From NCBI RefSeq assembly GCF_014697355.1, contig NZ_JACJRQ010000007.1:62001-126000 (forward strand): a stretch of 64,000 nucleotides of DNA. The letters run 5' to 3'. The notes under the pieces are model-generated. The model made no database searches. It was not told where the DNA came from and saw only the letters and a list, made by a program, of their open reading frames with translations. Positions 10,130-19,726 of the stretch are shown here, piece by piece (positions within the stretch are counted from its first letter, which is position 1; every line of letters begins with the position of its first letter). The stretch is from Nostoc calcicola FACHB-3891. Its GTDB lineage: Bacteria; Cyanobacteriota; Cyanobacteriia; Cyanobacteriales; Nostocaceae. A program made the position numbers and the translations under genes.

Positions 10130-10187
10130 CATCCCCCTCATCTCCCTCATCTCCCTCATCTCCCCCACTCCCCACTCCCCTCCTTCA
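10130..10187. repeat. polypyrimidine repeat, right arm of inverted pair
   Basis: CTCATCTCCCTCATCTCCCT then CCCACTCCCCACTCCCCTCC, the reverse complement of the block at 9661-9722. It overlaps the last codons of bioF, whose C-terminus EGSGEWGR is read from this repeat. Confidence 0.75.
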
Positions 10188-11334
10188 CCACTCCTACCAA
10201 TTTTTCAATATGTCCTGCTTCATGAGTTGCCATGACGGATATTCTGATGCGACTTGTAGGCACTGTGGGGGGACGAATTGCTGGGGCAAAAATGCCAGCC
10301 TCTCTGAGGTACTTTCCAGCTTTTAGGGCATCTGTGGCATTAGGCAATTGAAAACATAATATAGGCGATTCCGAAGGCAGTAATTTGAGATTAGGTAGCT
10401 GTTCGAGCAAAGTTTTCAAGTAACGCACATTTTCCCACAATTGGGCACGGCGTTGCGGTTCTTCTTGCACTATCTCCATCGCTGCTAAGGCCGCAGCTGT
10501 ATCAGCAGGTGAAAGCCCAGTGGTGTAAATCCAACTGGGTGCCCGATTCCGCAAAAAGTCAATTAAGGCGCTACTTCCCGCTACATACCCGCCTAAACTA
10601 CCCAAAGCTTTACTCAAAGTACCGATTTGAATTAACGGTTTTCCCGTACACCCAAAATGCTCAACACATCCAGCACCAGTTTTTCCGAGTACCCCAGTGG
10701 CATGAGCTTCATCAACCAGCAGCATACAGCCAAATTCATCAGCGAGAGCCAACAGTGCCGGCATTGGACATAAATCGCCATCCATGCTGAAGACACTATC
10801 AGTCAAAATCAAACAGCGTCGGTAATTTTGCCGCTGCTGACTCAACTGTGTTTTGAGTGCTACAACATCACAGTGCGGATATTCCACCACTGCTGCACCG
10901 CTGAGAATTGCCCCATTTTTCAGACTGGAATGATTGTATTGGTCAGATAAAATTAGATCGCGCTTGCCGACAAGGGCAGTAATTGCACCCAAATTAGCTA
11001 GATACCCGGAACTAAATACCAAAGCATCTTCAGTTTGTTTGGTAGATGCGATCGCCTTTTCTAACTCCCTGTGCAATTTTCTGTGTCCACTGAGTAATCT
11101 GGAACCAGTACTACCAGTACCAAATTTCTCAATGGCAGCGATCGCCGCCGCCATCAAACGTTCATCCCCAGCCAATCCCAAATAATCATTACTGGCAAAA
11201 TTAATTACCTCTTGCCTAGCTAAAACCACCGTTGCACCACACCGACCATCGATAGTTTGTACTGAACGATACCAGTCAGCCCGATGAATAGTTGCCAGAG
11301 ATTTTTCTATCCAAGCATAAGGGTCATGGGGCAT
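10156..11334 (-). CDS. bioF: 8-amino-7-oxononanoate synthase
   Basis: PLP-dependent enzyme of biotin synthesis that condenses pimeloyl-ACP (or -CoA) with alanine to 8-amino-7-oxononanoate. Its 392 residues fit the family. Visible signatures are [12 protein letters not shown] near the N-terminus, the glycine-rich [25 protein letters not shown] with the cofactor-binding Asp, and the Schiff-base Lys in [13 protein letters not shown]. The ATG at 11334 lies just inside a GATGAGGGAGATG repeat. The final residues (KEGSGEWGR) come from a polypyrimidine repeat, so the original stop codon may have been replaced. Other biotin genes are not nearby. A related alpha-oxoamine synthase is possible but less likely. 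Confidence 0.9.
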   Translation of the reverse strand: MPHDPYAWIEKSLATIHRADWYRSVQTIDGRCGATVVLARQEVINFASNDYLGLAGDERLMAAAIAAIEKFGTGSTGSRLLSGHRKLHRELEKAIASTKQTEDALVFSSGYLANLGAITALVGKRDLILSDQYNHSSLKNGAILSGAAVVEYPHCDVVALKTQLSQQRQNYRRCLILTDSVFSMDGDLCPMPALLALADEFGCMLLVDEAHATGVLGKTGAGCVEHFGCTGKPLIQIGTLSKALGSLGGYVAGSSALIDFLRNRAPSWIYTTGLSPADTAAALAAMEIVQEEPQRRAQLWENVRYLKTLLEQLPNLKLLPSESPILCFQLPNATDALKAGKYLREAGIFAPAIRPPTVPTSRIRISVMATHEAGHIEKLVGVVKEGSGEWGR

Positions 11335-11340
11335 AGAGGG

Positions 11341-11460
11341 GATGAGGGAGATGAGGGAGACGCTAAAGATAAATTAATGACCAATGATTTCTTGATGGTA
11401 TTAGCCCACGGATTTATCCGTGGAATCAATCTAAAATCCAAAATCTAAAATCCAAAATTG
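11341..11460. repeat. GATGAGGGA and TCTAAAATCC short repeats
   Basis: GATGAGGGAGATGAGGGAGA at 11341-11360 is the same motif that flanks the 21-bp array downstream of bioF. At about 11429-11460, AATCTAAAATCCAAAATC is a copy of a 7-bp-periodic AT-rich repeat also seen near 2393, 57553, 60378 and 63242. Confidence 0.6.
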
Positions 11461-11465
11461 TCTGA

Positions 11466-12104
11466 CTAATGACCAACTTGTTCGCTACTACTGAGATGAG
11501 CGATCGCTTGTTTAATCCAATCTTCTACATAGGCGTCTTTTGGTAGTCCGATGTCTTCACTCACCACATGCAAGGCGTGACTGACTTCATGGGCAGTATA
11601 CCCCAAAGCAAACAGTGTCATTTGCACTTCTTCGAGAATTCCTGGTGCAGGACCGCCTGTGGCGACGAAGAAGCCAGCTGATTTGCGCCACTCAATCAAT
11701 TTGCTTTTCAGTTCTAAACAGATGCGTTCGGCAATCTTTTTGCCCACACCAGGGGCTTGAATTAAGATTTGGGTATTGCCAGCGATCGCTGCTTGGACTA
11801 AATCTGGTAGTTCCAAAGTATCCAGGAGTGCGATCGCTAAGGCTGCACCAACACCACTAACCGTCAACAAGTGGCGAAATAAATCCCGTTCGGCTGGAGA
11901 AGCAAAGCCGTATAGAAATGGCACTTCTTCCCGAATTTGGAAATGGGTAAAAATTTGCGCCACTCCTCCTGAATCTGGTAACTGGTTTGCTAAGCGTTGG
12001 GGAACTTGCAAATCATACCCCAAGCCATTCACTTCCAGAGTCAGAACAGCCCGATTACCAATTGTTTGAATACCAGCAACGATTCCTTTGAGATAGCTAA
12101 TCAT
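11466..12104 (-). CDS. ruvA: Holliday junction branch migration protein RuvA
   Basis: DNA-binding subunit of RuvAB, which binds four-way junctions and loads the RuvB motor during recombination and repair. From the ATG at 12104 it has 212 residues, typical of RuvA, starting [10 protein letters not shown]. The OB-fold N-terminus ([13 protein letters not shown]) is followed by two helix-hairpin-helix motifs ([17 protein letters not shown] and [14 protein letters not shown]) and the flexible link to the RuvB-binding C-terminal domain. Its start overlaps the stop of the sucrose-phosphatase gene in an ATGA, indicating translational coupling. A longer reading from 12200 would run into that gene and is not favoured. 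ruvB is not in the window. Confidence 0.96.
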   Translation of the reverse strand: MISYLKGIVAGIQTIGNRAVLTLEVNGLGYDLQVPQRLANQLPDSGGVAQIFTHFQIREEVPFLYGFASPAERDLFRHLLTVSGVGAALAIALLDTLELPDLVQAAIAGNTQILIQAPGVGKKIAERICLELKSKLIEWRKSAGFFVATGGPAPGILEEVQMTLFALGYTAHEVSHALHVVSEDIGLPKDAYVEDWIKQAIAHLSSSEQVGH

Positions 12105-12862
12105 TTTAAAATACCAAAATATTTTAATCCTTCCAGAATTCCACCTGCACAAAAATCTTGTGCTAAGTAACGACGATCGGCCGGATACTCGTTGTGCCAC
12201 TGGAGTAACTCTTTTCGAGCATTACCGACTATGATTCCCCTTTCGTTGCCTACAGCAAATAAAGCAATATCATTACCTGAATCACCGCAGACAACTGTTT
12301 GTTCTGCTGCAAATTTCCACTTTTGGCGCAGAAATTGCATTGCTTGACCTTTATCGCTGGTAAGGGGTACAATGTCAAGGTCTATTCCGCTACTGTAGAT
12401 TAACTTTACATTTAATTTATATTTATCCAACTCTGCCTCAAGTTGCGGTAGAATGCTGACCGCTATTTCTTGAGGAACAAAAAAACTTACTTTAAAAGCA
12501 CGCTGTTCTGATTCCGGTTGCAGCTTTAATTCCGGGAAAGTCTCGGTTATGGATAAGATGAGTTCTCGATCCCAACCAGGGGAGAGGATTTCTGACCAAC
12601 TAGAATCAGGAGTATTACTGCCATGAAGGTAGATTTCTGTCCCTACAGCAAGGACTAGAGCATCTGGTTGCAAAAGATTTTTTTGAAGTTGGAGTTCTTG
12701 GTAAAGCTGAGGCGATCGCCCTGTAGAATAAACAATTTTTGTGCCATATTTTTGACGATGTTCGCTCAGTAAATCATTCAACTTTGGTAAAGCGTCATCA
12801 TTACCCACGGTACGATATACGAGAGTGTCATCCAGGTCAGTTACAAAAAGAAATGGTTTCAT
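12101..12862 (-). CDS. spp: sucrose-phosphate phosphatase (HAD family)
   Basis: Predicted to dephosphorylate sucrose-6-phosphate, the last step of sucrose synthesis, which in cyanobacteria serves osmotic protection and carbon export to heterocysts. 253 residues from the ATG at 12862 ([15 protein letters not shown]). HAD motifs: DLDDT (motif I, Asp nucleophile), YSTGRS (motif II), the conserved Lys in [10 protein letters not shown] (motif III) and [13 protein letters not shown] (motif IV). The substrate-specific cap segment KVSFFVP...[11 protein letters not shown] matches the SPP family rather than generic Cof phosphatases. It overlaps ruvA by 4 bp (ATGA) as the upstream gene of a two-gene unit. 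Sucrose-phosphate synthase is not nearby. Confidence 0.85.
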   Translation of the reverse strand: MKPFLFVTDLDDTLVYRTVGNDDALPKLNDLLSEHRQKYGTKIVYSTGRSPQLYQELQLQKNLLQPDALVLAVGTEIYLHGSNTPDSSWSEILSPGWDRELILSITETFPELKLQPESEQRAFKVSFFVPQEIAVSILPQLEAELDKYKLNVKLIYSSGIDLDIVPLTSDKGQAMQFLRQKWKFAAEQTVVCGDSGNDIALFAVGNERGIIVGNARKELLQWHNEYPADRRYLAQDFCAGGILEGLKYFGILK

Positions 12863-13067
12863 AATTTTGATGTACCTTAAGCTAAGTAGTTCGCAAAACC
12901 CTTGAAAATCTGAAGACTGGCCAGATGCCATACGCAGACACGGATTCTTGACCATGCGTTCGGGGATAATTTACCAGATTTTGGTTCTGATGTATTCTTA
13001 CCAGTGCAATAATTCTTTGCAAGAGCAAAAAATAGACTTTTTCTGTGTCTAGTTAATCAAAACCCAG

Positions 13068-13505
13068 ATGCATATAAATCTTCGTTCCATAAAAGAGGTT
13101 GACTTTGATTTCATCTACAATGTGACGAAAGCTGCAATGCAATCTTATGTGGAACTAACTTGGGGAAGCTGGGTTGATAATGAGCAGCGTGTGTGGATTT
13201 ATGCTTCGATTGATTTATCGACTCACCGAATCATCCAATTTGAAGGTAAAGACGTTGGATGTTTAGCAATAGAGTATTATCCTAGTCACATACAGCTAAC
13301 CAAACTGTATTTACTTCCCAATTTTCAGCGTTATGGGATTGGTACATTTATTCTGCGCCAGCTGATTACTGAAGCAAAAGAGAAGGAAAAGCCTCTGCAA
13401 CTAAGAGTTTTAGCTGTAAATCCAGCACGTAAACTTTATGAACGTGAGGGTTTTATAATTCAAGCTCAAACGAATGAGAGAATTTATATGAAGTATGGAG
13501 GATAG
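13068..13505 (+). CDS. GNAT-family N-acetyltransferase
   Basis: A single GNAT domain of 145 residues using acetyl-CoA. Motif A, with the pyrophosphate-binding loop, appears as YLLPNFQRYGIGTFILRQLI (QRYGIG). The preceding strand VGCLAIEYYPSHIQLTKLYL and the C-terminal VNPARKLYEREGFI are also typical. The acceptor substrate cannot be deduced; close relatives are annotated only as GNAT. Its own short unit: the upstream gene is divergent and xseB downstream is convergent. Confidence 0.85.
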   Translation: MHINLRSIKEVDFDFIYNVTKAAMQSYVELTWGSWVDNEQRVWIYASIDLSTHRIIQFEGKDVGCLAIEYYPSHIQLTKLYLLPNFQRYGIGTFILRQLITEAKEKEKPLQLRVLAVNPARKLYEREGFIIQAQTNERIYMKYGG

Positions 13506-13556
13506 GGAAAGTTTTCCTCCGGAATTCAGATAAACTCAAGTAGCAACTTACTATAA

Positions 13557-13790
13557 TTATTCATTACTCAAAGTTTCAATCAACAAATCTACCTGCTGCT
13601 GTCGCTGTTGCAAAAAACTTTCGCACTGACGCAAATACTCAACAGCCTTGCCAAATTGGTCAAAAACTTCTTCCAATTCCAACTCACCCGCCTCAATGCG
13701 AGCGATAATTCCCTCTATTTCAATAACCTTCGCCTCATAATTCCAACCTTCCATCGAATCAGAACTAGAAGCACTCTTGCGTTTAACCAT
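13557..13790 (-). CDS. xseB: exodeoxyribonuclease VII small subunit
   Basis: Small helical subunit that assembles with XseA to degrade single-stranded DNA. 77 residues from the ATG at 13790 ([10 protein letters not shown]). The conserved core [36 protein letters not shown] and [15 protein letters not shown] is clear. xseB usually directly follows xseA; here the intact xseA lies about 5.9 kb away at 19727-20968 on the same strand, and a decayed copy of the xseA 3' end sits just upstream at 13876-13920. Start choice: the extra N-terminal residues possible from 13823 are encoded by a short repeat and are unlikely to be real. Confidence 0.93.
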   Translation of the reverse strand: MVKRKSASSSDSMEGWNYEAKVIEIEGIIARIEAGELELEEVFDQFGKAVEYLRQCESFLQQRQQQVDLLIETLSNE

Positions 13791-13875
13791 TATTAATCTC
13801 TTGGCGTCTTTTTCTAACGACACGCTCCGCGTTGGCGTAGCCTCTGGCAGAGAAGGCGTCTTGGCGGTTTGTTTA

Positions 13876-13920
13876 TTTCCACAATTTTCACTTTACACCT
13901 CAGCCTGCCCCAATTGAATC
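13876..13920 (-). pseudogene. vestigial 3' end of xseA
   Basis: On the minus strand GATTCAATTGGGGCAGGCTG and the following bases align with the end of the intact xseA (19747-19790, GATTCAATTGGGACAGGGTG) over about 45 bp with only a few differences. The encoded SIQLGQAEV would continue as KVKIVEIN after a one-base insertion, against SIQLGQGEVKVKVTEVN in XseA. Similarity stops abruptly after GAATC on the plus strand. It lies where an xseA 3' end would be in an undisturbed xseA-xseB operon. Confidence 0.75.
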
Positions 13921-13983
13921 ATCGCCATTATCCAAAATCAACTACGATACAATCAATTTAACCACCTCTACCGCCTGCTTTTC

Positions 13984-14679
13984 GTGGTCAACACTTTTCG
14001 ACAACATTCGGCTTCCTCATACATTCCGCCTCTTGAGAGTGGCGATCGCCTCACTCGTCCGGAATTTGAGCGTCGTTACAATGCCATGCCCAACCTGAAG
14101 AAAGCCGAATTAATTGAAGGAGTCGTTTACGTGGCATCACCTCTGCGCTTTGAACCACATGCCGAACCGCACGCTAATTTAATGGGCTGGTTGTGGTCTT
14201 ATAAAGTAGCCACGCCTGGAGTCAGACTAGGTGATAATCCAACTGTGCGGCTAGATTTAGATAATGAACCCCAACCTGATGCCATTTTGTTAATTGATGC
14301 AGCCTGTGGCGGAAAGTCTCAGTTGGGCAGTGATGGTTACGTTGAAGGTGCCCCAGAATTAGTTGCAGAAGTCGCCGCTAGCAGTGCTACTAAAGATTTA
14401 TATGATAAAAAACGCGCCTATCGTCGCAATGGCATCTTAGAATATATTGTTTGGCAGGTTTTTGAGCAAACTATAAGTTGGTTCAGCTTGCAAGATGGTG
14501 AATACGTAACACTGACACCAAATGCCTCAGGCATCATTGAAAGTCAAATATTTCCTGGATTATGGCTGGATGTCTCAGCATTAGTTAGTGACAATATGCA
14601 ACAGGTTTTAGCGGTGTTGCAAACAGGGCTAAATTCAGCTGAACATCAAGCGTTTGTTCGGCAGTTGAACAATAGCTGA
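13984..14679 (+). CDS. Uma2 family (DUF820) endonuclease-like protein
   Basis: Uma2/DUF820 proteins have a PD-(D/E)XK nuclease fold and are expanded in cyanobacteria, often near mobile DNA; physiological targets are unknown. 231 residues. The N-terminus GDRLTRPEFERRYNAMPNLK then AELIEGVVYVASP is the family hallmark, and the nuclease core is visible as EPQPDAILLI (Asp), ELVAEVAASS (ExA) and KKRAYRRNGILEYIVW. The start is assigned to GTG 13984 because the first in-frame ATG falls inside the conserved block. It begins about 60 bp after the xseA vestige, so it is the first gene of the segment that splits xseA from xseB. Confidence 0.8.
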   Translation: MVNTFRQHSASSYIPPLESGDRLTRPEFERRYNAMPNLKKAELIEGVVYVASPLRFEPHAEPHANLMGWLWSYKVATPGVRLGDNPTVRLDLDNEPQPDAILLIDAACGGKSQLGSDGYVEGAPELVAEVAASSATKDLYDKKRAYRRNGILEYIVWQVFEQTISWFSLQDGEYVTLTPNASGIIESQIFPGLWLDVSALVSDNMQQVLAVLQTGLNSAEHQAFVRQLNNS

Positions 14680-14711
14680 TTTATTGACACTCGCACAGCT
14701 ATCAAAACATA

Positions 14712-15009
14712 GCGATCGAGCATTTGTTATTTCGGCGATCGCATTTGTTGTTTCGGGGAACCCATTTATTACTTTGGCGATCGCATTTATGATTTTAGTG
14801 AGCGCATTTATGATTTTAGTGAGCGCATTTATAATTTTGTGAGCGCATTTATAATTTTGTGAGCGCATTTATGATTTTGGTGAGCGCATTTATAATTTTG
14901 GCGACGCATTTATGATTTTAGTGAGCGCATTTATAATTTTGGCGACGCATTTATGATTTTAGTGAGCGCATTTATAATTTTGGCGATCGCATTTGTTATT
15001 TTGGCGAAC
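14712..15009. repeat. 20-21-bp tandem repeat array (GCGCATTTATGATTTTAGTGA)
   Basis: About 14 contiguous units of 20-21 bp. The first and last carry GCGATCGCATTTGTTATTT, while inner units alternate GAGCGCATTTATGATTTTAG and GAGCGCATTTATAATTTTGG. It lies between the convergent ends of the Uma2 gene and the first LRR-Roc-COR-TIR gene. A 77-codon antisense ORF across it is a by-product of the period. There are no spacers, so it is not CRISPR. Confidence 0.85.
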
Positions 15010-15040
15010 TCATATCAAGTCTGCTAAATTAGTTATGATA

Positions 15041-15143
15041 TGTCATTGCGAGCGTAACGAAGTGGAGCGAAGCAACCGCAAGAACTCTGGGATTGCTTCT
15101 CTTGTCTACGAGACGCTCAACGAACGCTTCGCTCGCAATGACA
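15041..15143. repeat. dispersed palindromic repeat with 14-bp inverted ends
   Basis: TGTCATTGCGAGCG (15041-15054) and its exact reverse complement CGCTCGCAATGACA (15130-15143) bound a 103-bp element. The interior contains AGTGGAGCGAAGCAA and a GAGACGCT-type motif. This type of imperfect palindrome is widespread in bacterial intergenic DNA. It may also serve as a transcription stop between the convergent genes. Confidence 0.7.
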
Positions 15144-15195
15144 ACTAATTAACCGGACATGATATCATTTGTTATGGTTAATGTTGACATAGGTT

Positions 15196-18100
15196 CTATT
15201 TCATTGCCTTTTCGACTTCTTCGCAAATTTTCACCCAAGCTTGGTTACGTTCTCCTTTATTTAGAGTGTCAAGGGGTTTATTTGGAGGGTGAGCAGCTTG
15301 GTATTTTTCGATGTCGGTTTTTCTGTATGAGCTTGCACTAATTGGAATCCAGATAATAGTTAATCCCTCTTGTTCGGCTGCGTTAAGTAAGGGGGGTAGC
15401 TCATGTCTGTCGATGAAATCAGAGCCTATAAAGTCAGGGCTGACTAGCAGGATAGCAACCTTAGCCGTAGCTAATGCTTTTTCAATCTCGGCTTTCCATT
15501 TTGCGCCAGGTTTGATTTTGGTGTCATCCCAAACGAGCAAACCTTCTGCACGAATATAGGGTTTTAGTTGTGTTTGCAGTTCTGTTAACCATTCTGCATC
15601 TTGATGACTGTAGCTAACAAATATTTGGTTTCTGATGCTTTCTGACATAATTGGTTCCTTAATCGGGGCTGGTTCAATAATTACTTTGTCTCTATCTTTG
15701 TCTATTTGTTGTCTTTGTCGAGTTCTTATATCTTCATACCCATCAAGTAGTTGACGCAAATCGAGTTTTAATTTTAGTTTGCCGATGGTGATTGTGCTTT
15801 CACCCATTGATTCGAGTCCGAGTAGTTCTTGGTAGTCGAGGGGTGGATGATTGGGATGGTTGGGAACGGGAACCCATTCGGTGATTTCAAGATTGGGGAG
15901 ACTTTTGTGGATTTTTTGGAAGACATCGCGGAGGATGCCGAGAAATAAGCGCCGGGTTTCTTTACGTCCGCTAATGGTGATGAAGATTTTTTTGTCTTCG
16001 GGATCGGCTTTGATGCGAGCGATGTTGTAGATTTCGTTGTTTTCTTGATATTGCAGCATTACGCCACTGCGCCAATAGATATGGTTATGAATTTTTTCGT
16101 GTGTGTTGACGATGAAGCGGGAGATGATGCTTTCGGGGAGAACTTTGTAATGGTATTGAAATTCCAGGGTTTCGCCTTGGAGTTTTGTTTTGTCTGGTTG
16201 GTCTTTAGGCAAAAGTCCCGCAATCAGGAATTGTGGTGGCTGACATTCTAGTGCAAAGCAAAGCTCAAATTCTTTCATCAGACCGATTAGATAGTCGTGA
16301 CGCTTGATGGGGTAACGCTCTGGATTGAGGATGCGGGTGAGAGCGGCGGGGGTGAAAATGCCTTTGGTTTTAGTTTTGAGGTTTTCATCGCTCAGGAGGG
16401 CGTAAATGCCTTCTGTCACCCAGTTTGGTTTGAGGACGTTGGTATCTTTGAGGATGGGATGCTCGCGGAAGTTGAGAACTAAGCCGAGTCGATGGAGGAG
16501 ATCGATGAGTTGATCTTGATTTTGTTCTTCGGGAATTTTGTTTTCGTGACAGATGCCGATGTAGCGGTTGTAGCTGATGAAGTCTTCAGTCATGGATTCG
16601 AGTTTTTGTTTAACCTCAAACCATGTCAGGGGTAGAAGGTCGTAGACTTCTTTGAGGTTGGCGATTTGCTGCAAAATTGCGGTGCGAAGTTCATCAATGC
16701 CGATATTGTCTTGGCAAGAGGTTTCGAGAATGTCTTGTATGTTGGGATATTTTTCGCGTAATGCTTTGCGGTTGATGTCGAAGGGTTGTTCGTCTTTTTT
16801 GTTGCCAACGATAATTACGGGGGACTGTCCGCCGAAGCTTTCGATTAGTTTCAGCCAATATTCGATGCGGTTTTCTTCTTCGCTGGTGCGACAATTACAA
16901 ACGAGGAGATAGAGGCTGCGCTTGGTCAAAAAAAACTGATGGGTAGCATGATAAATTTCCTGTCCGCCAAAGTCCCAAACATTCAGGCGGATGTCCTTAC
17001 TATTTACCTGCACGTTCCAAGTTTCTACATTGAGTCCGTCGGTTTGGGATTGATTTTTATCATATTTATTGCGGATTAGTCGCTCAATAAGGGATGTTTT
17101 ACCGACGCTACCTTGTCCGATGAGCAAGAGTTTGGCTTCGTTGAGTGGACGCACTTCACCACTTCGGAGTAATTGCAAGTAATTGAAAATGTCTTTAACT
17201 GAACCAACATTATCAGAAGATCCTAAAATCTCTGGTGAAATAGGAAGCGGATTTCTCCGTAAATCTAGTGTTTCCAATTTCGGCAAACTTTCGATCGCCT
17301 CTGGAATCTGGGTTATTTGGTTGTTACTGAGGTAAAGCTGCCTTAGATTGGTTAAATTAGCGATCGCCTCTGGAATCTGGGTTATTTGGTTGTTACGGAG
17401 GTGAAGCTGTGTCAGATTGGTTACATTAGCGATCGCCTCTGGAATCTGGGTTATTTGGTTGCCATCGAGGTCAAGCCGCGTCAGATTGGTTAAATTAGCG
17501 ATCGCCTCTGGAATCTGGGTTATTTGGTTGCCATCGAGGTGAAACTGCGTCAGATTGGTTAAATTAGTGATCGCCTCTGGAATCTCGGTTATTTTGTTGG
17601 AACTGAGGTGAAGCTGTGTCAGATTGGTTAAATTAGCGATCGCCTCTGGAATCTGGGTTATTTGGTTGTTATGGAGGTGAAGCTGCGTCAGATTGGTTAA
17701 TTTAGCGAGCGCCTCTGGAATCTGGGTTATTTGGTTGTTATGGAGGTAAAGCTGCGTCAGATTGGTTAATTTAGCGAGCGCCTCTGGAATCTGGGTTATT
17801 TGGTTGTAACTGAGGTCAAGCTGCGTCAGATTGGTTAATTTAGCGATCGCCTCTGGAATCTGAGTTATTTTGTTGTTATAGAGGTGAAGGTGCGTCAGAT
17901 TGGTTAATTTAGCGAGCGCCTCTGGAATCTGGGTTATTTGGTTGTTATAGAGGTGAAGGTGCGTCAGATTGGTTAATTTAGCGATCGCCTCTGGAATCTC
18001 GGTTATTTTGTTGGAACTGAGGTGAAGCTGTGTCAGATTGGTTAAATTAGCGATCGCCTCTGGAATCTGGGTTATTTGGTTGTTATGGAGGTGAAGCTGC

Positions 18101-18762
18101 GTCAGATTGGTTAATTTAGCGAGCGCCTCTGGAATCTGGGTTATTTGGTTGTTATGGAGGTAAAGCTGCGTCAGATTGGTTAATTTAGCGAGCGCCTCTG
18201 GAATCTGGGTTATTTGGTTGTAACTGAGGTCAAGCTGCGTCAGATTGGTTAAATTAGCGATCGCCTCTGGAATCTGAGTTATTTTGTTGTTATAGAGGTG
18301 AAGGTGCGTCAGATTGGTTAATTTAGCGAGCGCCTCTGGAATCTGGGTTATTTGGTTGCTATGGAGGGTAAGCTGCGTCAGATTGGTTAATTTAGCGAGC
18401 GCATCAGGTATTTCAGTTAGCTCTACTCGAATTAAGATAAGTTCTTCTAAATGTAGTATTTGCGTTACCACATCGGGAATGCTCTCTAAAGGATTGCCAC
18501 TAATATCTAACTTACGCAAATTAGGCAAACTCAATAGTTCGAGTGGAAGCGTTTTTAAATTGTTGCCCGAAACCTTTTCGAGAAGGCGGCTTCCTACTGG
18601 TTCAGAACCATCAACCTTCTTTCCCAAAATCAAAGACTCAAGCTGCTTCAACTTACCAATTTCCACAGGTAACTCAGTCAACTCTTGCCCCGACAAGTCT
18701 AACTCTTGCCAACCCTCAGCCACAGCGCGATCTATCAGTACCAATAACTCATCCTGCGTCAT
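15196..18762 (-). CDS. LRR-Roc-COR-TIR protein (1188 aa)
   Basis: A bacterial Roco-family GTPase with an N-terminal leucine-rich-repeat sensor and a C-terminal TIR effector. LRRs span about 17-515: four divergent units, then 16 nearly identical 23-residue units ([23 protein letters not shown] type). Roc follows, with Walker A GQGSVGKT (549-556), the DFGGQE switch and NKKD; then COR (about 725-960) and TIR (about 1046-1188). TIR keeps FVSYSHQD and the putative NADase glutamate Glu1121 in HELPPLL. TIR domains of this kind often hydrolyse NAD+ in immunity or cell death, but that is inference here. A 414-bp block of six LRRs is duplicated in tandem. It lies inside the segment splitting xseA/xseB. 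Confidence 0.92.
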   Translation of the reverse strand: MTQDELLVLIDRAVAEGWQELDLSGQELTELPVEIGKLKQLESLILGKKVDGSEPVGSRLLEKVSGNNLKTLPLELLSLPNLRKLDISGNPLESIPDVVTQILHLEELILIRVELTEIPDALAKLTNLTQLTLHSNQITQIPEALAKLTNLTHLHLYNNKITQIPEAIANLTNLTQLDLSYNQITQIPEALAKLTNLTQLYLHNNQITQIPEALAKLTNLTQLHLHNNQITQIPEAIANLTNLTQLHLSSNKITEIPEAIAKLTNLTHLHLYNNQITQIPEALAKLTNLTHLHLYNNKITQIPEAIAKLTNLTQLDLSYNQITQIPEALAKLTNLTQLYLHNNQITQIPEALAKLTNLTQLHLHNNQITQIPEAIANLTNLTQLHLSSNKITEIPEAITNLTNLTQFHLDGNQITQIPEAIANLTNLTRLDLDGNQITQIPEAIANVTNLTQLHLRNNQITQIPEAIANLTNLRQLYLSNNQITQIPEAIESLPKLETLDLRRNPLPISPEILGSSDNVGSVKDIFNYLQLLRSGEVRPLNEAKLLLIGQGSVGKTSLIERLIRNKYDKNQSQTDGLNVETWNVQVNSKDIRLNVWDFGGQEIYHATHQFFLTKRSLYLLVCNCRTSEEENRIEYWLKLIESFGGQSPVIIVGNKKDEQPFDINRKALREKYPNIQDILETSCQDNIGIDELRTAILQQIANLKEVYDLLPLTWFEVKQKLESMTEDFISYNRYIGICHENKIPEEQNQDQLIDLLHRLGLVLNFREHPILKDTNVLKPNWVTEGIYALLSDENLKTKTKGIFTPAALTRILNPERYPIKRHDYLIGLMKEFELCFALECQPPQFLIAGLLPKDQPDKTKLQGETLEFQYHYKVLPESIISRFIVNTHEKIHNHIYWRSGVMLQYQENNEIYNIARIKADPEDKKIFITISGRKETRRLFLGILRDVFQKIHKSLPNLEITEWVPVPNHPNHPPLDYQELLGLESMGESTITIGKLKLKLDLRQLLDGYEDIRTRQRQQIDKDRDKVIIEPAPIKEPIMSESIRNQIFVSYSHQDAEWLTELQTQLKPYIRAEGLLVWDDTKIKPGAKWKAEIEKALATAKVAILLVSPDFIGSDFIDRHELPPLLNAAEQEGLTIIWIPISASSYRKTDIEKYQAAHPPNKPLDTLNKGERNQAWVKICEEVEKAMK
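17280..18404 (-). repeat. 69-bp LRR-coding tandem repeats with a 414-bp duplication
   Basis: Sixteen 69-bp units sharing GCCTCTGGAATCTGGGTTAT encode the 23-residue LRRs. Landmark TGGTTGTAACTGAGGTCAAG occurs at 17801 and again at 18215, exactly 414 bp (6 x 69) apart, and the unit order around it is the same in both blocks. This indicates a recent six-repeat duplication. Confidence 0.85.
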
Positions 18763-18980
18763 AATTCCAAGGAAAAGGGTGAGGAAAGAAGATTGATAAA
18801 GATTATCTTAACTGATTTGCGAAAAATGCTAAATTATCACTTGTTGGCGAGCGCGCCTTAAGATGATAAGAAAAGCGATCGCTGTTTGGGATATTGGGGA
18901 TTTAGGCGTAGGCGTAGCCCGTCGCAGACATCGCGCTGAGATTGATGGGAAAAAGCGATCTCAAAACATAATAGCTATTA
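18763..18980. repeat. spacer with short repeats
   Basis: Spacer between vapC and the LRR gene. It contains two GCGATCGC-like sites and, at about 18902-18931, GGCGTAGCCCGTCGCAGACA, the dispersed repeat also present near 37246 and inside the giant kinase gene at 6597. No gene is seen. Confidence 0.5.
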
Positions 18981-19370
18981 TTACCAATGCTCTATAACCA
19001 ATCCATCCACATAATCAAAATCTGAATCATCGGTAACAAGCACCCAACCATGTTCCAGACAGTGCGCTGCAATCCAAACATCATTCATAGGAATTGGCCG
19101 CCCTTTGCGCTTCAAAGCCAAACGAGTCTGAGCATAGATAACTGCCGTTCGCTTTTCCACAGGCACAACCGCACAAACTTCCATAAACTCCAAATATCGA
19201 GGAAGATTTTTCAACGGTCGAGTCGAGTTCTCAGCTCCAAACAGTAACTCTCCCACTACTACGACCGACAAAAATATTTCTGGTAACGCCAATACTCTTG
19301 AAACAATATCAGGATCGCCATTTAGAAAACGTATTGCAACAGAAGTATCTAACGCAATTTCACCACTCAT
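18981..19370 (-). CDS. PIN-domain toxin (VapC-like ribonuclease)
   Basis: 129-residue PIN-domain protein, predicted Mg-dependent RNase toxin. Conserved acidic residues: Asp8 in IALDTSVAI, Glu41 in VVVGELLFGA, Asp97 in MNDVWIAAHC and the C-terminal TDDSDFDYV. Its ATG overlaps the end of the small upstream gene by 11 bp, the usual coupling of a toxin-antitoxin pair. It sits between xseA and the LRR-Roc-COR-TIR gene, and so belongs to the segment inserted between xseA and xseB. The target RNA is unknown. Confidence 0.87.
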   Translation of the reverse strand: MSGEIALDTSVAIRFLNGDPDIVSRVLALPEIFLSVVVVGELLFGAENSTRPLKNLPRYLEFMEVCAVVPVEKRTAVIYAQTRLALKRKGRPIPMNDVWIAAHCLEHGWVLVTDDSDFDYVDGLVIEHW

Positions 19371-19569
19371 TTAAATCAACCTGACGACAATCAGTTTGAA
19401 TTGCTTTCTGTAAATCAGCCGCCTCATCATCACTCAAAATACCCGCAAATTTTGCTAGAGGATGATGACTACGTGTTGTCTGAACCCGATGCAAAAAATC
19501 TAACATTACTTTGACTAACTCATCTGGAAGCTCTGCAATTTCTTGGATAAGCTGCTCGCGGCTAGTCAT
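19360..19569 (-). CDS. antitoxin of the VapBC-like pair
   Basis: Small acidic protein of 69 residues starting MTSREQLIQEIAELPDELV. The helical motif with LPDELVKVMLDFLHRVQ resembles DUF2281-type antitoxins that accompany PIN toxins. The start at ATG 19569 is supported by AGAGGG a few bases upstream; an upstream in-frame start at 19602 lacks such a signal. The stop overlaps the toxin start by 11 bp. It is presumed to bind and neutralise the PIN toxin and may autoregulate. Confidence 0.8.
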   Translation of the reverse strand: MTSREQLIQEIAELPDELVKVMLDFLHRVQTTRSHHPLAKFAGILSDDEAADLQKAIQTDCRQVDLNEW

Positions 19570-19726
19570 ATATTTGCCCTCTTTAGCAAAGTTTTTCGTC
19601 AATATTATAACGAATCAGTCTCAAAATAAATTACCAGGTTTTGCGATCGCGCCTTGAGCCTTGAGATCTGGCGATCGCATATATCTAAATCTGGTTTCTA
19701 GCTATCTCTGTTATGATACCTGCGAA

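Noticed and set aside
14635..14868. 77-codon minus-strand ORF (repeated KIINALT)
   Set aside because: Antisense reading of the 20-21-bp repeat array downstream of the Uma2 gene.
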